Shown here piece by piece: positions 1-7,861 of a stretch of DNA of 40,408 bases. The translations under genes and the position numbers were made by a program. This DNA is from Pseudomonadota bacterium (GTDB lineage Bacteria; Pseudomonadota; Gammaproteobacteria; Burkholderiales; SG8-39): positions 1 to 40,408 of the forward strand of contig JANXRZ010000167.1 of NCBI GenBank assembly GCA_025352885.1, read 5' to 3'. Within the stretch, counting starts at the first letter, position 1. Every line of letters begins with the position of its first letter. The notes below the pieces were generated by a model. It was not told where the DNA came from, searched no databases, and worked only from the letters and a program-made list of their open reading frames with translations.

Positions 1-2
1 TG

Positions 3-251
3 AACATCGCCAGCCGTCTCACATCCGAAAACGCACCGGGCAGGATCCAGGTGGATGAAAGAACGCACGTTCTGCTTTCCCGGGACTATGTGTTCGAAGC
101 TCCCAGAACTTTAAACCTCAAAGGGAAGGGATTTACGACCGTGTATGAGCTCTCGAGGTTGCAAGGCGAGGAAGATCCCGCGACGGACTCGTTTGAAAGG
201 GAGCCGGCAGCAGTGGCGTTTTCGCTCACTGAGTCCTTGACGCCGCCGTGA
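3..251 (+). CDS. class III adenylate/guanylate cyclase, C-terminal fragment (5' end outside window)
   Basis: The reading frame is open from the window edge and ends at TGA 249-251, giving about 82 codons. It opens with NIASRL, the Asn-x3-Arg signature of class III nucleotide cyclases whose Asn and Arg stabilise the transition state. It continues with the usual tail: APGRIQV, a short helix, a strand ending in FEAP, then LKGKG and a closing VYEL strand. About 28 residues of unconserved tail follow. The family makes cAMP or cGMP from ATP or GTP. The residues that set substrate choice and the regulatory domains lie upstream of the window, so the nucleotide made cannot be told. The 3' end overlaps the convergent histidine kinase gene by 26 bases. 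Confidence 0.85.
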   Translation, partial: NIASRLTSENAPGRIQVDERTHVLLSRDYVFEAPRTLNLKGKGFTTVYELSRLQGEEDPATDSFEREPAAVAFSLTESLTPP

Positions 252-1977
252 ACGGGCGAGTGAGCGAGAAACAAACGGCGCCATCTGTGTTCGACGCCAG
301 CGATAGCAGGTAGCCATTCGCCTCTGCATGTCTTGCCGCCTGATAAAGGCCTATGCCCAAGCCGGAATGTGAAGGCACCGGCGCGTTGAAAAGCTGTTTT
401 GCCGATTCCGCAGGAACTGCGTGGCCTGTATCGCAAACACGAAAATGTACTTCCGGACTGCAATCGAGCGTTACAAAAATCTTCATCTTCGAATCCATCT
501 TCCGCTTGGTCAGAGCATTCTGAATGAGGTTGTCGGCGATGCTTTCTGCCATCGAACGGGGCAACGAGATGCCGCTGCCAATCGAGTCCGACTGGAACTC
601 GACGCCGCTGGGGCCGTACTGGCGCTTTAGCGCCTCCCACCAGTTTTCTACCAGCACGATCTGAACGCTTTCAGTCTGCGGGCGTTGAAGCTTTTCCAGG
701 GTGGAAGCCAACCGCTGCGCGATAACCGGCAGTTGTCTCCGGATGAGCGATTGGAGTTCGGGCGAATGTTCCCTACCTGACTCTTCACCGGCGACCGACA
801 CCAATGCGTTCAACGATTGCAGGAGGTTCTTCACATCGTGCGTCACGCGTGCGCCCGTCTCATGGACGGCTTGCAGATAGCTTTGTTGCTGAAGCTTCTG
901 CTCACGTTGCTTGGCCATGAAGAATTCACCAAGCAATTGGCCAAGGAGATGCAAGTGCCAATGCAGCGCGGGACTCGTTTTGTAGCGGGAAAAGATTCGC
1001 AGCGAGAGGTCTGCGTTTTCGAACTCTACCTGGAAATCGGTCTTGATCCCGTGGGTGCCGCTGTCGCTGACCGTTCTCCACTCAGCGCCGGTCACCCAGG
1101 GCAGCCGTGCAAGGCTCGCAATGCTTTCGGCCAGAAAGCGTTCGGGTCGTGATTCCAGCCGGGACAGCTCCGCAAGGAAATAGAGCCATTTCTCGACTGG
1201 CAAGCCGATTGAGAAGAGATACCGTGAGAAGAAGACGTTCAGTCCCGCAAATCCGGTGTGCGGATTCCAAGCAAGGCCGATGGTGAAAACGGTTCCTGCA
1301 ATCAGGAATACGGTGTAGGTAAGCGCTTCCATGTAGTCCGTCTTTCCCAGCGTCATCAACGTAAAGCTTCCGAGGATGACCACTCCGAGGACCAGCATGA
1401 GGAAGATGCTGTAGAAGAAGTCGATAACCTGGGGCGCTTCTGGCGGGTCGGGCTCAGCCGGGATCAGGGCCATTACGACGAAGAGCAACGGAAGGACATA
1501 TTCGGCGACGATCCGCATCTCGGGCGAGAACTCCTTGCGGGGCGCAATCTCCGGAAGGATGACGATTGCCAGCAGGGCAAGCAGGTAGATCAGCACTAGA
1601 AGGTAATAGCGTCGCTGCCAGCGTGCTTGATGGAGAAACACCTTCCCGCCTATCAGCCCTGCCAGCACACAGACCCAAAACACCAATAGCCAGGCGTTCA
1701 ACCAGAACATCACCGCGGTGGCTCCGAACGCAATGAAGGCTAGCTGGGTTGCGGAGACCTGATACTGCCCTCGCAAAAAGGGCTGCCATATAAGGATCAG
1801 ACCCAGGTGGGCGAGCAAAAGGGCTCTGGCCCAGTTGTCAGCGACGCCCCTTAAGGCGGCAATGTGCAACAGGAGGAGCATGGCGATAACCACAAATCGG
1901 CCATATCTCTGGGAAAAACCAAGAGCTGAATTGCCTAGCCTCGTTAGGATCGAAGTGGTAAAAGCTTCTGCATGCAT
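226..1977 (-). CDS. membrane sensor histidine kinase
   Basis: This 583-residue protein has a hydrophobic N-terminal half with roughly seven or eight membrane helices (about residues 28-235). A GAF-like linker follows (about 275-350), then a histidine kinase core. Visible kinase motifs are the H-box THDVKN (phospho-acceptor probably His380), the N-box DNLIQNAL (482-489), the G1 box CDTG (515-518) and the G2 box GLGIGL (539-544). It has no receiver domain, and no response regulator gene is in the window. The many-helix sensor followed by an HDxKN-type H-box recalls PrsK/PilS-like kinases that work with sigma-54 activators, and a sigma-54-type promoter lies 1.7 kb away. That link is inference. 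The ATG at 1977 is the first in-frame start. Confidence 0.85.
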   Translation of the reverse strand: MHAEAFTTSILTRLGNSALGFSQRYGRFVVIAMLLLLHIAALRGVADNWARALLLAHLGLILIWQPFLRGQYQVSATQLAFIAFGATAVMFWLNAWLLVFWVCVLAGLIGGKVFLHQARWQRRYYLLVLIYLLALLAIVILPEIAPRKEFSPEMRIVAEYVLPLLFVVMALIPAEPDPPEAPQVIDFFYSIFLMLVLGVVILGSFTLMTLGKTDYMEALTYTVFLIAGTVFTIGLAWNPHTGFAGLNVFFSRYLFSIGLPVEKWLYFLAELSRLESRPERFLAESIASLARLPWVTGAEWRTVSDSGTHGIKTDFQVEFENADLSLRIFSRYKTSPALHWHLHLLGQLLGEFFMAKQREQKLQQQSYLQAVHETGARVTHDVKNLLQSLNALVSVAGEESGREHSPELQSLIRRQLPVIAQRLASTLEKLQRPQTESVQIVLVENWWEALKRQYGPSGVEFQSDSIGSGISLPRSMAESIADNLIQNALTKRKMDSKMKIFVTLDCSPEVHFRVCDTGHAVPAESAKQLFNAPVPSHSGLGIGLYQAARHAEANGYLLSLASNTDGAVCFSLTRPFTAASRTQ

Positions 1978-2085
1978 GTTTTGGTCACCGCCTCGCGTGC
2001 GCGATCACAGGTAGCTGTCGTGCGGAATGTTATCGCTTCAGGAGCGTTCGAAGCCAAAGTTCGGCATTTTCAGTCATATTCATAG

Positions 2086-2886
2086 ATGCGCTCGCCTACC
2101 GCTGCCAGATCCTCTTTCTATTCCCGCTTTTTTACGCTCGCGCGTTCGGTTCTCGTCGAAGCCAGCAGAAGCGGGCTTCCCATGCTCTTCTTGGGGTCCG
2201 CGGTATCAGGTGTCGGGCTAGCGGCCTTCATCTCGCAAGTTGCCCTGACCGAAAGCGCCAACCTGCAGACCGGAGTTCTGGCAGCATTTTTTCGCGTCGT
2301 CACGATTTCTTTGACTGTGACGTTCGTGGTCACAAGCGTCGTACGCGAAACAAATGATAAGGGACTCCATCTCATACTTTCGCTTCCTATCTCACGTTCG
2401 ACGTATTTCCTTGGCAAGCTCGCAGGGTATTCGGCCTGCGGCGTGAGTCTCTCGGCACTGTATTCGATACTGCTGCTCATCTGGGCACCGCCCCTCCCGG
2501 TCTTGGCTTGGGGGGCGTCCTTGGCGATAGAGGTATCCCTTATGGCTGCTGTGGGTCTCTTCTTCGTTCTGGCGCTTAGCCAAGTTGTACCAGCGCTGGC
2601 GGCAGTCGGAGGGGTCTACTTGCTTGGCAGGATCATTGGCGTGCTCCAGGCGATCACCGCAAGCCCTCTGACAAGCACAGAGAACGTTTTCCCGGACGTC
2701 GCGAAATTTGGCATCAATTTTGTGGCGGTCCTCCTACCGCCGTTCGACAAGGCGACGCAAACCGCGTGGCTCCTGTACGGAGCCCCTTCAACGGGCGACT
2801 TTGCATCCATCGTTGGAGCACTCAGCGTCTATGGCGGATTGATTATTTCGGCAGGCTTGTTCGATTTCCATCGACGGAACCTGTGA
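2086..2886 (+). CDS. ABC-2 type transporter permease
   Basis: The 266-residue protein has six or so hydrophobic segments starting near residue 30. The helix-loop around RETNDKGLHLILSLPISRS (about 88-106) is typical of ABC-2 permeases, where the cytoplasmic 'sLPisR' element precedes the third membrane helix. Such proteins form the membrane channel of exporters or of lipid, polysaccharide or copper transporters. Its ATPase partner is not adjacent, so it must be encoded elsewhere or be lost. The stop codon overlaps the GTG start of the next gene (GTGA at 2883-2886), so the two are probably translated together. An alternative start at 2181 would remove the first helix and is less likely. Confidence 0.8.
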   Translation: MRSPTAARSSFYSRFFTLARSVLVEASRSGLPMLFLGSAVSGVGLAAFISQVALTESANLQTGVLAAFFRVVTISLTVTFVVTSVVRETNDKGLHLILSLPISRSTYFLGKLAGYSACGVSLSALYSILLLIWAPPLPVLAWGASLAIEVSLMAAVGLFFVLALSQVVPALAAVGGVYLLGRIIGVLQAITASPLTSTENVFPDVAKFGINFVAVLLPPFDKATQTAWLLYGAPSTGDFASIVGALSVYGGLIISAGLFDFHRRNL

Positions 2887-3605
2887 AGCTCCAGCGTCCT
2901 GTCGCAGCGGTTCCCAGATGGGTTCTGGTCTCATTGGCCGCGTGCCTGATAGTGCAGGTTGGATGGAAGTCAAGGCTTCAGCCAATTTCGCCGGGCGCGG
3001 AAGAACTTCCAATCCCACCTCGTTCCGTAATCCTGCGAATCGCGGCTTTAGGAGAGCCTGAGACGCTCGCACGATTGGCCATGCTGTACCTGCAGTCGTT
3101 CGACTACCATGGTTCGAACTCCTTGCCATACCGCAAGCTCGACTATGTGCGACTCATCGGTTGGCTTGGGGCCATCCAGGATCTTGACCCTGCCAATGAA
3201 TATCCGCTATTTGCCGCAGCGCGCGTTTACTCAGAGGTACCTGATGCGAAGCGTCAGCGCATGATGCTCGAGTTCATCTATGAACGATTCCTCGAAGATC
3301 CCGACCGACGATGGCCTTGGGTCGCTCAAGCTTCGCTTGTTGCCAAGCATCGGCTCCATGATCTGCACCTCGCGCTTAAATATGCGCGGGCGGTCGAAGG
3401 CATAAAGGGGGCGCAAAGTGTCCCGCTTTGGGCGAAACAGATGAGTGCTTTCATTCTCGAGGACATGAATGAACTCGATGCAGCTAGGATCATGTTAGGA
3501 GGCCTCTTGGCGAGCGGGCAAATTCGCGACGCCGGTGAAAAGCGGCTCCTCGAAGAACGCCTTAAAGAACTCGACAAACGATCGGGGTGGACACCGGCTC
3601 ATTAG
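2883..3605 (+). CDS. uncharacterised membrane-anchored helical-repeat protein
   Basis: I do not recognise a named family. The chosen start is GTG 2883, which overlaps the stop of the permease gene and gives 240 residues. Longer in-frame starts would lie deep inside the permease gene. One N-terminal membrane segment (about residues 12-28) is followed by a helical region from about 40 to 230. Spaced pairs of amphipathic helices there, such as DPANEYPLFAAARVY and HDLHLALKYARAVE, resemble tetratricopeptide (TPR) repeats. The likely layout is inner membrane anchor plus periplasmic helical domain. Coupling to the ABC-2 permease suggests a shared complex, but its function is unknown. Confidence 0.7.
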   Translation: MKLQRPVAAVPRWVLVSLAACLIVQVGWKSRLQPISPGAEELPIPPRSVILRIAALGEPETLARLAMLYLQSFDYHGSNSLPYRKLDYVRLIGWLGAIQDLDPANEYPLFAAARVYSEVPDAKRQRMMLEFIYERFLEDPDRRWPWVAQASLVAKHRLHDLHLALKYARAVEGIKGAQSVPLWAKQMSAFILEDMNELDAARIMLGGLLASGQIRDAGEKRLLEERLKELDKRSGWTPAH

Positions 3606-3690
3606 TTGAAATTCCGACGTCGGTGACGGAAGATCGTCATGATTTTGACAGTCTATGATGGATTCGTGATCTTTTTCGCCATATCGCCTA

Positions 3691-3704
3691 GGCACGGAAG
3701 TTGC
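3691..3704 (+). promoter_or_regulatory. sigma-54 (RpoN) promoter upstream of prepilin
   Basis: The sequence GGCACGGAAGTTGC matches the sigma-54 consensus (T)GGCACG-N4-TTGC(W). The -24 GG (3691-3692) and -12 GC (3703-3704) are exactly 10 bases apart. Only the flanking T and W positions differ. The predicted transcription start is near 3715, about 27 bases before the prepilin ATG. Many pilA genes are known to be RpoN-dependent and activated by PilR-type regulators. Confidence 0.8.
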
Positions 3705-3728
3705 GTGATTGAGCGCACAGACCCATCT

Positions 3729-3734
3729 AAGGAG
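3729..3734 (+). promoter_or_regulatory. ribosome binding site of prepilin gene
   Basis: AAGGAG lies 8 bases before the ATG at 3743. It is one of the strongest Shine-Dalgarno sites in the window and fixes the start of a gene likely to be highly expressed. Confidence 0.75.
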
Positions 3735-3742
3735 ACAACTGG

Positions 3743-4426
3743 ATGAAGAACAGACAAAAAGGCTTCACGCTGGTCGAAATTGCGATCGTGCTAGTGATTA
3801 TCGGCCTATTGCTGGGCGGCATCCTGAAAGGTCAGGAAATGATCATTCAGGCCAAGATCAAAAACGCGATCACGGACTTTTCGGGCGTCTCTGCAGCGTA
3901 TTTTGGCTACCAGGACCGATACAGGGCTACGCCAGGTGACGATCCCCAAGCTACTCGTTGGACATCGCCGACCACAGCAGTAGCCGGCGACGGCAACCGG
4001 GTTTTGACGGGGCTGTACGCTCCTGCGGCCGAAACAGATGAGAGTGCGCTCTGGTGGGATCACCTTCGCCGCTCGGGATTTGTGTCGGGTTCCGGTACGG
4101 CTAGGCCTGGCAACGCTTTTAACGGGATTCTAGGGGTTCAGACAGGCGATGGTACGGCTACGTCCGGGGCGACGCCAACAGCTGCGGCGGCCACCCTGAC
4201 AGGCGGCAGCACCGGCTTCACCGCGCTTATCATGTGTTCCACGAACTTGCCCGACAAGGTCGCAATCGCGCTCGATGTGCAGATGGACGATGGTTTGCTT
4301 TCGTCCGGATTCGTCCGAGGAGTCTCGGGCGCTGGCAACGTCACCATTAATTCAGGTGCAGGCGCGACCGCAGCGAGCTACGTGGAAACTGGCACAACGT
4401 TCTACACGCTCTGCCGACAGTTCTAA
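3743..4426 (+). CDS. type IV prepilin-like protein
   Basis: The 227-residue protein carries a classical type III signal: a short basic leader (MKNRQKG), cleavage after Gly7, then FTLVE with the conserved Glu12 (Glu5 of the mature protein), and a hydrophobic helix to about residue 29. A prepilin peptidase would cut and N-methylate Phe8. The segment YFGYQDRYRATPGDDPQA (53-70) is typical of a betaproteobacterial pilin-like family. Cys165 and Cys224 could form the C-terminal disulfide loop. Residues about 134-160 are rich in Thr, Ala, Ser and Gly, a possible O-glycosylation segment given the neighbouring PglL-like gene. It is transcribed alone from a sigma-54-type promoter and ends in a strong terminator. 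It may be a major or minor pilin, or a type II secretion pseudopilin. Confidence 0.9.
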   Translation: MKNRQKGFTLVEIAIVLVIIGLLLGGILKGQEMIIQAKIKNAITDFSGVSAAYFGYQDRYRATPGDDPQATRWTSPTTAVAGDGNRVLTGLYAPAAETDESALWWDHLRRSGFVSGSGTARPGNAFNGILGVQTGDGTATSGATPTAAAATLTGGSTGFTALIMCSTNLPDKVAIALDVQMDDGLLSSGFVRGVSGAGNVTINSGAGATAASYVETGTTFYTLCRQF

Positions 4427-4446
4427 TCGGCCGAGATAGCCAAAGG

Positions 4447-4476
4447 AAAAGCCAGCCTCCGGGCTGGCTTTTTTTT
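4447..4476 (+). terminator. rho-independent terminator after prepilin gene
   Basis: A 7-bp GC-rich stem (GCCAGCC at 4451-4457, GGCTGGC at 4462-4468) with a 4-base loop is followed by eight T residues. It lies 20 bases after the prepilin stop and 15 bases before the next start. Confidence 0.9.
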
Positions 4477-4490
4477 CGCCTTTAATCCCA

Positions 4491-6239
4491 ATGCACGTTT
4501 CGGCATCGCGAGTAGGCCTTCTGCTGGCGGGTGGAATGTGCCTGTTCCCATTCCTCCAACCGCGCCATGGCTCGCCGATCCGGGCGTTTTATGACGAGTG
4601 GCTCGCCATGGCGCTCGGGGCAGCCGCGCTGGTCTTTGTATCCCTTGCGCAGAAAAGCCAATTTCGCCAACTACCGTCTTTAAGTGTCGCTCTGGCAGTC
4701 TTCACCGTCGGATTGTTTCTCCGCGCTTGGCTACATGAGGCAGCGTATTTTCAATCAGCGCTGCTTTGGGGTCTCTATGCAGCCTTTGCCGCATCTCTCG
4801 TCCTTGTCGGATCCGAACTTGCGGCATCTTTCTCGGTTGAACGGACTTGCGATTTGCTCGCTAGGTGCGTGCTCGTCGGCGCGGTCTTAAATTCAACCTG
4901 CGGTGTACTGCAGATTATGGGCATTCCGCCCTCTCTGGACTCGTTCATTGCGCATCTGAACGGAGCCAGGGCGATCGGCAACGTCGGGCAGGCCAATCTA
5001 TATGCGAACTATCTCGCGCTAGGCGAAGCTTCGCTGGTTTATCTATACATCAGGGGAAGTTTAAGTCTCGGAAAGAGCTTAGCGATCGGAAGCTCCCTCG
5101 TACTTGGCGCGTCATTGGCCGCGTCGCGGACTTCCGCTTTGTATGGGGCGATATTTGTACTTTTAGCAATTCCATTCGGAATGCGACAGCACGCGCATGG
5201 CCACTCCCCCCTACGCGTAACAATCTCGCTGGCCGTGGCCATCCTCGCGGCCCAGATCCTTATTCCGGACGCGATGAATGCGTTCGGCTACAACGTGGAA
5301 TCGGGATTTGCAAGGCGTGACATCAATGGTGCTGAAGAGCTATTAGCAGATAAGGCGGCTAACCTGCGTCTCCTCGCATGGAAAACGGCCGCCCAATTGT
5401 TCGCGCGCTCACCCTGGTTTGGCGTGGGACCGGACGAATTTGCCGGCGCTGCTTATCGGATGGGCCTTCCGCCAGCCATGGCCGGCGGGGAGATATGGAC
5501 CGCAGCGCACAATCTGCCGCTCCAGTTGCTTGCCGAGACCGGTGTCTTTGCGGCCGGCCTGATCGTATTTGCACTTTTGGCATGGTTCTACAAGTCGACG
5601 ACACTTTTTTTTCGGACTCCCACTCCGGGTGGGTGGTGGATTCTGGCGTGTGCCTCGGTGGAGGTTATGCATGCGCTTCTCGAATATCCCTTGTCGTACG
5701 CACATTTTCTGGCAGTGACTGCGTTGATCATGGGCGTCGGCACAAGTGGTGGGATTTCGATACGTCCTTTGGCCGTGCGTTCAGCAGCAATATCTTTTGC
5801 GGGAATAGGCGCGGTATTGCTCGCCCTATATCTAAAGGATTACGTTCGGTTCGACCTCGCCAGCCCCGTGTCCGGCAGCCGCTCGCTTGCACCGGATGCG
5901 GAGGTAGGTCGAGACCGCGAATCGCTCGCTGAGCTCAGCAGGGGACTTCTTGCCCCAAGAACCGAACTTTGGTTGTTCGCGGCTTTTCCGGTAGACGAAA
6001 ACCATCTGTCCCAGAAGATTTCCGTCGGGCAAAGAGTTCTGCGTCTATGGCCGGCACCCGATGTCGTCGCCCGGCAAAGTGTATTCGTCGCACTTCAAGG
6101 CAGGGATGCGGAGGCTTCGGAATTACTCGAGCAGGCATTGCGCACTTACGGATACGAGTCCCAGTCGCTGGCGAATGCAATCACCGCCGCTCCGGAAAAG
6201 GCCCGCGTGGTTCTGGGCCCGGCCTTGATGAAACGTTAA
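4491..6239 (+). CDS. PglL/O-antigen ligase family protein (probable pilin O-oligosaccharyltransferase)
   Basis: The 582-residue integral membrane protein has about ten helices over residues 5-460 and a soluble C-terminal region. The start (FPFLQPRHGSPIRAFYDEWL, 19-38) matches the PglL N-terminal domain. GNVGQANLYANYLALG (163-178), SRTSAL (212-217) and AAHNLPLQLLAETG (338-351) are the conserved Wzy_C/PglL blocks. His340 aligns with the catalytic His region of this family. Such enzymes transfer a lipid-linked glycan to Ser/Thr of pilins or ligate O-antigen to lipid A core. Position directly after a pilin gene favours pilin glycosylation. No Shine-Dalgarno site precedes the ATG and the pilin terminator sits just upstream, so expression is probably low or from an unseen promoter. 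Confidence 0.85.
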   Translation: MHVSASRVGLLLAGGMCLFPFLQPRHGSPIRAFYDEWLAMALGAAALVFVSLAQKSQFRQLPSLSVALAVFTVGLFLRAWLHEAAYFQSALLWGLYAAFAASLVLVGSELAASFSVERTCDLLARCVLVGAVLNSTCGVLQIMGIPPSLDSFIAHLNGARAIGNVGQANLYANYLALGEASLVYLYIRGSLSLGKSLAIGSSLVLGASLAASRTSALYGAIFVLLAIPFGMRQHAHGHSPLRVTISLAVAILAAQILIPDAMNAFGYNVESGFARRDINGAEELLADKAANLRLLAWKTAAQLFARSPWFGVGPDEFAGAAYRMGLPPAMAGGEIWTAAHNLPLQLLAETGVFAAGLIVFALLAWFYKSTTLFFRTPTPGGWWILACASVEVMHALLEYPLSYAHFLAVTALIMGVGTSGGISIRPLAVRSAAISFAGIGAVLLALYLKDYVRFDLASPVSGSRSLAPDAEVGRDRESLAELSRGLLAPRTELWLFAAFPVDENHLSQKISVGQRVLRLWPAPDVVARQSVFVALQGRDAEASELLEQALRTYGYESQSLANAITAAPEKARVVLGPALMKR

Positions 6240-6328
6240 TCAAATTAAGCTACAAGTTCATTCCGCCATAGGGGGATGGTCTACTCCGGCTGTACGATAA
6301 GCTACGCGGTGGGCTACACTCGACAGCT

Positions 6329-7330
6329 ATGGCAAGCACAGCGGTCACACCCAGAAGTTCTGCCGGCAACAAGTCGCTCGACCTCGCCCGGAAGGTGCTC
6401 GATATCGAAGCCGAAGCGATCCTCGCTCTCAAAGACCGCATCGACGGAAGATTTCTAGCCGCAATCGAACTCATTCTCGCCTCATCGGGACGCATCGTCG
6501 TGAGCGGGATTGGAAAATCAGGGCATATCGCCCGCAAGATCGCTTCAACCCTGGCAAGCACCGGAACACCCGCTTATTTCGTCCACGCAGGCGAAGCCGG
6601 CCATGGGGACCTCGGAATGATCCGGCCCGAGGATATCTTCATCTGCATCTCGTACTCGGGAGAGTCGAGCGAACTCCTCACGATCGTACCCTTGGTGAAA
6701 AGGCACGGCGCGAAAATCATCGCGGTGACCGGGCAGCAGGATTCCACACTTGCACGCGAAGCCGATGTGCACCTCGACGCCCGCGTCGCGCAGGAAGCAT
6801 GCTCGCTTAATCTTGCGCCAACTGCGAGCACAACTGCCGCGCTGGCGCTGGGCGACGCCTTAGCAGTTGCACTGCTTGACGCCCGGGGGTTTTCAGAAGC
6901 GGATTTCGCAAGGTCTCATCCCGGAGGATCGCTTGGCCGACGACTGCTCACCCATGTCTCGGATGTAATGCGGCGGGGAAAGGATGTACCTACGGTTAGC
7001 ATCGATGCCCGTGTGACTGAAGCCATTCTAGAGATTTCCAGGAAGCGTCTGGGCATGACGGCGGTCCTCGACCCTTCGGGCGTCGTCGTTGGCATCTTCA
7101 CCGACGGCGATTTACGACGCGCTGTAGAGAAAGTACCCGACCTTAAAGCGGCTCCGATGTCGAGTGTCATGAGTCCGCGCCCACATACCATCCGCCCAGA
7201 AGCGCTTGCCGTCGAGGCCGTTGAACTAATGGAAAGGTACAAAATAAACCAGGTCCTCGTTATTGACGGCGAAGGCAAGCTGGTCGGCGCATTGAACATG
7301 CATGACCTCTTTCGAGCCCGGGTCGTTTGA
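6329..7330 (+). CDS. kdsD: D-arabinose 5-phosphate isomerase
   Basis: This enzyme interconverts D-ribulose 5-phosphate and D-arabinose 5-phosphate, the first step of Kdo synthesis for LPS. The 333-residue length and order are canonical: a SIS domain at about 40-185 with SGIGKSGHIARKIAST (59-74), HAGEAGHGDLGM (87-98) and SYSGESSE (109-116), followed by SHPGGSLG (197-204) and two CBS domains to the end. Its TGA is immediately followed by the kdsC ATG (TGAATG). The kds-lpt-rpoN order matches the conserved proteobacterial cluster, so assignment to kdsD is firm. Confidence 0.96.
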   Translation: MASTAVTPRSSAGNKSLDLARKVLDIEAEAILALKDRIDGRFLAAIELILASSGRIVVSGIGKSGHIARKIASTLASTGTPAYFVHAGEAGHGDLGMIRPEDIFICISYSGESSELLTIVPLVKRHGAKIIAVTGQQDSTLAREADVHLDARVAQEACSLNLAPTASTTAALALGDALAVALLDARGFSEADFARSHPGGSLGRRLLTHVSDVMRRGKDVPTVSIDARVTEAILEISRKRLGMTAVLDPSGVVVGIFTDGDLRRAVEKVPDLKAAPMSSVMSPRPHTIRPEALAVEAVELMERYKINQVLVIDGEGKLVGALNMHDLFRARVV

Positions 7331-7855
7331 ATGAAAGGGGCGATTGATCGGGCACGCGAAGTCCGGCTCATGATCTTCGACGTTGACGGCGTTTTGACCG
7401 ATGGCCGCATCTACTATTCGGACTCGGGCGATGAAATGAAGGCATTCAGCACGCTGGACGGCCACGGAATCCGCATGCTGATGAAGTGCGGCATTGAAGT
7501 CGCGATCCTGACGGGACGCCGCTCAGATGTGGTGTCTCATCGCGCCCGCAACCTGGGAATTGCCCATGTGATGCAAGGGGTGGAAGACAAGCGATCTGGG
7601 TTCTCAACACTCTGCGAATTGCTGAAGCTCGAAGCTTCGTCTTGCGGGTACATGGGCGACGATGTCGTGGACCTTCCTGTAATGCGGAACTGCGGCTTTG
7701 CCGCATCCACTCGTGAAGCTCCGGAAATTGTCAGGCGAAATGCGCATTATGTTGCCAGCCGGCCAGCTGGCGCAGGCGCGGCACGCGAAGTCTGTGAAGC
7801 CATACTGGCAGCGCAGGGAAAGTTCGAGGCGGCGATTGCGCCTTATCTCGCCTGA
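7331..7855 (+). CDS. kdsC: 3-deoxy-D-manno-octulosonate 8-phosphate phosphatase
   Basis: KdsC removes the phosphate from Kdo 8-phosphate in the cytoplasm. The 174-residue protein is a C0-type HAD phosphatase without a cap domain. Motif I is FDVDGVLTDG (16-25) with Asp17 as nucleophile and Asp19 as acid/base. Motif II is the Thr of ILTGRRS, and motif III is MGDDVVDLPVM. The start abuts the kdsD stop without a gap and lptC begins 6 bases after its stop, so the genes are clearly one operon. Confidence 0.96.
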   Translation: MKGAIDRAREVRLMIFDVDGVLTDGRIYYSDSGDEMKAFSTLDGHGIRMLMKCGIEVAILTGRRSDVVSHRARNLGIAHVMQGVEDKRSGFSTLCELLKLEASSCGYMGDDVVDLPVMRNCGFAASTREAPEIVRRNAHYVASRPAGAGAAREVCEAILAAQGKFEAAIAPYLA

Positions 7856-7861
7856 GCAAAA

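Noticed and set aside
2027-2042. GG-N10-GC pattern upstream of the ABC-2 permease as another sigma-54 promoter
   Set aside because: Only the GG and GC positions match; the flanking bases do not fit the consensus, and such spacing is common by chance in GC-rich DNA.
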